A program made the translations under genes and the position numbers. Positions 6,229 through 9,094 of a stretch of 9,094 nucleotides of DNA are shown here, piece by piece (within the stretch, counting starts at the first letter, position 1; each line of letters begins with the position of its first letter). The notes beneath the pieces are model-generated. The model worked only from the letters and a program-made list of their open reading frames with translations. It was not told where the DNA came from and searched no databases. The stretch is from Anaerolineae bacterium. GTDB taxonomy: Bacteria > Chloroflexota > Anaerolineae > B4-G1. The stretch lies in NCBI GenBank assembly GCA_030612585.1, contig JAUWNP010000179.1, forward strand, positions 1 to 9,094. The letters are read 5' to 3'.

Positions 6229-6255
6229 GCTGTTTCAATCGCTTTCAGGTATACT
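6227..6255 (+). promoter_or_regulatory. Candidate sigma-70-type promoter
   Basis: TTGCTG (6227-6232) and TATACT (6250-6255) are separated by 17 bases, the ideal spacing. The -10 matches the consensus at five of six positions, the -35 only at three. It overlaps the terminator tail and would start transcription near 6262, ahead of the MNT and FAD/[2Fe-2S] genes. No operator or riboswitch-like structure was recognised in 6256-6308. Confidence 0.4.
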
Positions 6256-6308
6256 AACGTCGTGGTTCAAGTGGATGGGAATTTTCCGACGCGGTTGAAG
6301 TAGATGCT

Positions 6309-6521
6309 ATGGATACGCCAGTTCAAACCAAAGAGAAAGCGTTATCACTCGTTATAGAGCACCAGGATAGGATCAGAGCCCTGGGAGTGAAGAGACTTGG
6401 CTTGTTCGGTTCCTTTGTGCGTGAAGAGCAAGGGGCAGCGAGTGACGTGGATTTGCTGGTGGAGTTTGGGCACGACAGAAAGACTTTTGACAACTTCATC
6501 CATAAAGATTCCTATGAGTAG
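6309..6521 (+). CDS. Shortened MNT-type nucleotidyltransferase (MntA-like antitoxin remnant)
   Basis: This 70-residue protein has the minimal nucleotidyltransferase fold seen in MntA antitoxins of HEPN/MNT toxin-antitoxin pairs. After an N-terminal helix (about 6-25) come RLGLFGSFVREE (29-40) and the metal-binding ASDVDLLVEF (44-53), with D46 and D48. Family members usually run to about 95-100 residues, with a later strand bearing the third acidic residue after the FDNF motif. Here the protein stops seven residues after DNF (61-63). That missing part, plus the lack of a HEPN toxin partner, suggests a decayed and probably inactive relic. It lies 23 bases before the FAD/[2Fe-2S] gene and may be co-transcribed with it. 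No strong RBS was seen. Confidence 0.7.
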   Translation: MDTPVQTKEKALSLVIEHQDRIRALGVKRLGLFGSFVREEQGAASDVDLLVEFGHDRKTFDNFIHKDSYE

Positions 6522-6530
6522 CGACGTATC

Positions 6531-6535
6531 AGGAG
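6531..6535 (+). promoter_or_regulatory. Ribosome binding site of the FAD/[2Fe-2S] gene
   Basis: AGGAG lies nine bases before ATG 6545, inside the 23-base gap after the MNT gene. It supports the start chosen. Confidence 0.65.
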
Positions 6536-6544
6536 CACCTTGCT

Positions 6545-7999
6545 ATGTGGCAAACTTACTACACGCCCACCTCCGTTGATGAGACCCTGCGCCTACTGGC
6601 CGAGCATGGCCCCGAGGCCCGCATCATCGCCGGGGGCACCGACCTGCTGGTCGAATTGCGGCGCGGTGTCCGGCGAGCGCGTGTATTGATAGACGTCACC
6701 CGCATCGGCAATCTGGACCGGGTGTGGTTGGACGACGAGGGCCTGATCCACGTTGGTCCGACGGTGACGCACAACCAGGCAGTAGCATCCGGGCTGCTGG
6801 TCGAGCGGGGCTTTCCGCTGGCACTGGCCTGCTGGCGGGTCGGCACGCCTCAACTGCGCAACCGGGGCACGCTGACCGGTAACCTCATCACCGCCTCCCC
6901 CGCCAATGACACTATCACTGCACTGTGGGCGCTGGATGCCCGACTCACGCTCCGCAGCGCCCGGGGCGAGCGCACCCTGTCTTTCGCCGACTTTTACCAG
7001 GGCGTGCGCCGGATCTCCCTGGCCCCCGACGAGATGGTGACCGACGTCACTTTCCCGGCCCTGGGACCCAACCAGTGCGGTACCTTCGCCAAACTGGGCC
7101 TCCGGCGCACCCACGCCATCGCCCTGGTAAACGCCGCTGTCGTGCTCACCTTCGACCAACCAACTAACCAACTAACCAACCAACTAACTAACCAACCAAC
7201 CATCACCCGCGCGCGCATCACGCTGGGCAGCGTGGCCCCCACGATCATCCGCGCTCCAGAGGCGGAAGGGGCACTGGTGGGAATGGTGCTGAGCGAGGAG
7301 CGTATCGCTGAGGCGGCCGGCCTGGCTGCCCAGGCCGCCGCCCCTATTGACGACATCCGTGCTGGCGCTGGCTACCGGAGCGAGATGGTACGCGTGCTGG
7401 TGTGCCGCGCTCTCACCGGACTGCGCGACGGCACTGAGCGGACGGAGTTCCCCACCGCCCCGCCGATGCTTTGGGGGCGTACCGAAGGCCGCTTCCCGCG
7501 CCTGGCCGGCAAGACGGTGCATCATCGCGACGAGGGGCTTGAACCCATCGAGTGCACCGTCAACGGAGAGAACGTCGTTGTGCAAGGAGCCAACGGGAAG
7601 ACACTGCTACAGATGCTGCGCGATGACCTGGGGCTGACCGGCACCAAGGAGGGCTGTGCCGAGGGGGAATGTGGGGCCTGCACCGTGTGGATGGATGGCA
7701 TCGCTATGTTGTCCTGTCTGGTTCCAGCACCCCGCGCCCACGGCGCGCACATCGTCACCGTCGAGGGACTGGCTCGGGGCGACGAACTCCATCCGGTGCA
7801 GCAGTCGTTCATTGATGAAGGGGCCGTTCAGTGCGGCTACTGTACGCCCGGTTTCATTATGACCGGCGCTAGCCTGCTGGACGAAATTCCCCATCCCACC
7901 CGCGAGCAGATCATCGCCGGATTGACCGGCAACCTGTGTCGTTGCACGGGGTACTACAAGATTGTGCGGGCGATTGAGCAAGCAGCGGAGGGGGAATGA
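6545..7999 (+). CDS. Fused FAD-binding + [2Fe-2S] subunit of a molybdenum hydroxylase (xanthine dehydrogenase family)
   Basis: This 484-residue electron-transfer subunit joins two proteins that are separate in many bacteria (XdhB/CoxM-like and XdhC/CoxS-like). Residues 1-about 290 are the FAD part: IIAGGTDLLVELRRG at 27-41, RNRGTLTGNLITASPANDT at 105-123, then the CO-dehydrogenase flavoprotein C-terminal domain. After a linker (about 295-333), residues 335-482 are the iron-sulfur part. C371, C376, C379 and C391 hold the plant-type cluster; C430, C433, C465 and C467 hold the second. All eight ligands are present. It should pass electrons from a molybdopterin subunit to FAD and an acceptor; that subunit is absent here. 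The order FAD then Fe-S is the reverse of eukaryotic xanthine dehydrogenase. Residues 205-220 are encoded by an in-frame CCAACTAA repeat. Purine oxidation is likely but CO, nicotinate or aldehyde substrates are not excluded. Confidence 0.9.
   Translation: MWQTYYTPTSVDETLRLLAEHGPEARIIAGGTDLLVELRRGVRRARVLIDVTRIGNLDRVWLDDEGLIHVGPTVTHNQAVASGLLVERGFPLALACWRVGTPQLRNRGTLTGNLITASPANDTITALWALDARLTLRSARGERTLSFADFYQGVRRISLAPDEMVTDVTFPALGPNQCGTFAKLGLRRTHAIALVNAAVVLTFDQPTNQLTNQLTNQPTITRARITLGSVAPTIIRAPEAEGALVGMVLSEERIAEAAGLAAQAAAPIDDIRAGAGYRSEMVRVLVCRALTGLRDGTERTEFPTAPPMLWGRTEGRFPRLAGKTVHHRDEGLEPIECTVNGENVVVQGANGKTLLQMLRDDLGLTGTKEGCAEGECGACTVWMDGIAMLSCLVPAPRAHGAHIVTVEGLARGDELHPVQQSFIDEGAVQCGYCTPGFIMTGASLLDEIPHPTREQIIAGLTGNLCRCTGYYKIVRAIEQAAEGE
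7155..7202 (+). repeat. In-frame CCAACTAA repeat inside the FAD/[2Fe-2S] gene
   Basis: Units CCAA and CTAA alternate through 48 bases and encode a Q/T/N/P-rich loop (residues 205-220) between two predicted strands of the flavoprotein C-terminal domain (VVLTF and TRARITLGS). TAA occurs at 7165, 7173, 7185 and 7189, none in the reading frame. A regular 8-base continuation after 7173 would have placed TAA at 7181, in frame; instead an extra 4-base unit shifts the phase just there. Confidence 0.9.
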
Positions 8000-8139
8000 A
8001 CTACTTCGCCTTGGATGTCAGTGCTCTGGTGAAGCGGAAGTGGTATCACATCATAACCCGTTGCTGTCCTAGAATCCACTGTTCTCCTGCACCGGGTATG
8101 ATGAGACCGCGCAGTGATAGAGCGGCAATGGGAGAATGA
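7996..8139 (+). pseudogene. Truncated VapC-like PIN-domain toxin remnant
   Basis: An ATG overlapping the previous stop (ATGA), with GGAGGGGG before it, opens a 47-residue frame whose first 14 residues, MNYFALDVSALVKR, are a textbook VapC/PIN N-terminus with the catalytic aspartate D7. After residue 14 the likeness ends abruptly: the rest (KWYHIITRCC onward) is not PIN-like and the frame stops at 8137-8139, against about 130 residues in a normal VapC. A 32-bp repeat copy begins at 8059 inside this frame. I read it as a vapC gene cut off by a rearrangement or insertion. No VapB antitoxin is upstream. The similarity is short, so confidence is moderate. Confidence 0.55.
8059..8090. repeat. Direct repeat, left copy (32 bp)
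   Basis: This 32-bp sequence, starting CGTTGCTGTCCT and ending TTCTCCTGC, recurs in the same orientation at 8881-8912 with 30 of 32 bases identical. The two copies bracket the DUF4258-YgiT pair. The flanking bases beyond the copies do not match. Confidence 0.85.
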
Positions 8140-8158
8140 TACGCCGAGGGACAGCGCA

Positions 8159-8476
8159 ATGCTGAATCGCCTGCGAGCCTGTTTCACAGCCAACCGCGCC
8201 TTCTACACTCGCCACGCTCGAAGCGAGATGCGCCTGGAGGAGTTTGGCCCTATCCGCGAGCAGGAGGTATTCGAGGCTATCCAGTCTAGCGAAGTTATAG
8301 AGGATTATCCCGACGACGAGCCGTACCCCAGCGTGCTTGTTTACGGGTGCACGGCTGCAGGTCGCCCCATACACGTGGTCTGCGCTTACGCCGATGATGA
8401 TGACCTTGCCATCGTGATCACGGTCTACGAACCAGACCCTGCTCGATGGGTGGACTTTCGAAGGGGAAGGCTATGA
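8159..8476 (+). CDS. DUF4258 family protein, probable toxin of a two-gene module
   Basis: This 105-residue small cytosolic protein matches the DUF4258 pattern: YTRHARSEM at 16-24, EVIEDYPDDEPYPS at 45-58, GRPIHVVCA at 68-76 and VITVYEPDPARW at 86-97. DUF4258 proteins are commonly encoded just before a YgiT-type zinc-finger gene, as here, and are viewed as relatives of RelE/MqsR-like RNase toxins; activity is inferred, not shown. ATG 8159, with GAGGG about nine bases upstream, is preferred; an in-frame GTG at 8114 would add 15 residues without an RBS. The stop overlaps the next start (ATGA), so the two are translationally coupled. Confidence 0.8.
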   Translation: MLNRLRACFTANRAFYTRHARSEMRLEEFGPIREQEVFEAIQSSEVIEDYPDDEPYPSVLVYGCTAAGRPIHVVCAYADDDDLAIVITVYEPDPARWVDFRRGRL

Positions 8477-8802
8477 AATGTGTCATTTGCCACAGTTCGA
8501 ATATTGAGGACAAACTTGTTGACGAAGCCGTTTGGGCGGGAGCGGATGTGGTCTTGGTGCCTTACCGGGTGTTGGTTTGCAACGACTGTGGAGAGCGCTA
8601 TTATAGTCGACAGACTATGCGACGCCTGGAAGACATCGAAGCCCGTCTTCGTGCCCAGACATTGGCGCTGGAGACAGTGGGGCGAGTGCTGAAAGTCGTT
8701 GCTCAGCCAGAGCCTGTTCTGGCCGTCCGCGAGCCTTGCCCTGACTACAACGCTGAGCCCCCGGAGATACTCGGCACCGGTTCTCCCGACACCCAGGAAT
8801 GA
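8473..8802 (+). CDS. YgiT-type zinc-finger protein, probable antitoxin partner
   Basis: This 109-residue protein opens with the YgiT/MqsA-type zinc finger: C3xxC6 and C36xxC39, followed by GERYYSRQTMRRLEDIEARLR (40-60), the usual link to a short helix. MqsA itself continues into a helix-turn-helix DNA-binding domain; here the tail (about 70-109) is short, proline- and acid-rich and shows no such domain. It should bind and neutralise the DUF4258 protein and perhaps regulate the pair. Start 8473 overlaps the DUF4258 stop and has AAGGGGAAGG before it; an in-frame ATG at 8446 inside DUF4258 is less likely. The tail carries an extra unpaired cysteine (C89). Confidence 0.8.
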   Translation: MKCVICHSSNIEDKLVDEAVWAGADVVLVPYRVLVCNDCGERYYSRQTMRRLEDIEARLRAQTLALETVGRVLKVVAQPEPVLAVREPCPDYNAEPPEILGTGSPDTQE

Positions 8803-8880
8803 GGTAAGTCTGACACGTGAAATGAGCATCAGGAGACGAAGAACAAGCCGAAAGCACCGTACCCCCAGGCGCAAACCGTC

Positions 8881-8912
8881 CGTTGCTGTCCTGGAATCCA
8901 CTGTTCTCTTGC
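8881..8912. repeat. Direct repeat, right copy (32 bp)
   Basis: This is the second copy of the 32-bp sequence at 8059-8090, with 30 of 32 bases identical and 822 bp between copy starts. It lies in the 151-base stretch between the YgiT-type gene and the last gene of the window, where no convincing gene was found. Confidence 0.85.
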
Positions 8913-8953
8913 GGAGAAATTCAGATAGGCTAACTGGCTAACGACTGATTGCT

Positions 8954-9094
8954 ATGGAACGTACTGTACCCAACACCGGCAGCGAGGAAATCGCTCTTTA
9001 TATGCGCACCTATTACTCGCTCCTGCGCACGACCGACGAGGTGCAGATTCGCTCACTCGTCGAGACGCACTCAGGGATGGACTCGTCGCTGCAC
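8954..9094 (+). CDS. Unrecognised gene, N-terminal part, cut by the window edge
   Basis: ATG 8954 opens a frame that stays open for 47 codons to the window end. The peptide begins MERTVPNTGSEEIALYMRTY and continues with YSLLRTTDEVQIRSLVETHS. It looks like a real soluble protein: balanced composition, a probable amphipathic helix at about 10-38, GC-rich third positions like its neighbours, and no signal peptide. I do not recognise the family and see no motif that gives a function. No strong RBS precedes it. It could be the first gene after the toxin-antitoxin patch and might continue the molybdenum hydroxylase region. Confidence 0.55.
   Translation, partial: MERTVPNTGSEEIALYMRTYYSLLRTTDEVQIRSLVETHSGMDSSLH

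Noticed and set aside
8114..8158. GTG start giving a longer DUF4258 protein
   Set aside because: No RBS, and the extra residues are not part of the family pattern.
8425..8901. 158-codon open frame on the - strand
   Set aside because: It overlaps the YgiT-type gene in antisense; the zinc-finger pattern on the + strand is far more convincing.
8822..8941. 39-codon basic open frame after the YgiT-type gene
   Set aside because: No clear ribosome binding site, arginine-rich low-complexity start, and a third of it is the 32-bp repeat copy; probably not a gene.

Overview
The window looks like a moderately GC-rich bacterial chromosome segment, most likely from Chloroflexota (Anaerolineae or Caldilinea type). 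That placement is an inference. It rests on the style of the proteins and on many short intergenic tandem repeats with a 7-8 nt period, which I associate with Chloroflexota and, as STRR elements, with filamentous cyanobacteria. No rRNA, tRNA or CRISPR array was seen.

Layout. Bases 1-120 are a 24-bp tandem repeat built from octamers; it may encode the C-terminal tail of an upstream gene. A + strand operon then runs from 136 to 6171: two membrane permeases of the NupP/NupQ (BMP-type nucleoside/purine) ABC importer family; a PLP enzyme of the threonine synthase family; an RNase Z-like metallo-beta-lactamase-fold hydrolase; and a 493-residue PLP enzyme of the cysteine synthase/tryptophan synthase beta fold. 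A clear intrinsic terminator (6194-6228) closes this operon. A candidate promoter follows, then a shortened MNT nucleotidyltransferase and a fused FAD + [2Fe-2S] subunit of a molybdenum hydroxylase (xanthine dehydrogenase/CO dehydrogenase family). The catalytic molybdopterin subunit is not in the window. The right end is a toxin-antitoxin-like patch: a broken VapC/PIN start, then a DUF4258-YgiT zinc-finger pair lying between two 32-bp direct repeats. The window closes with the start of an unrecognised gene.

How it may fit together. A nucleoside/purine-type importer, two fold-type-II PLP enzymes, a metallohydrolase and a molybdenum hydroxylase subunit suggest uptake and breakdown of a small N-containing molecule, possibly a purine. 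The parallel is the E. coli anaerobic purine region, which carries xdh genes and the PLP lyase ygeX. The substrate is not shown by the sequence.

The most striking signal cuts across the genes. Several unrelated 7-8 nt period repeats sit between genes, supply a gene's start codon (3825) and another's stop codon (6169-6171), and lie in frame inside two conserved enzymes at three places (2656-2690, 3149-3195, 7155-7202). In each case the encoded peptide falls in a predicted surface loop. The repeat inside the FAD/[2Fe-2S] gene changes phase exactly where a third regular unit would have made an in-frame stop.
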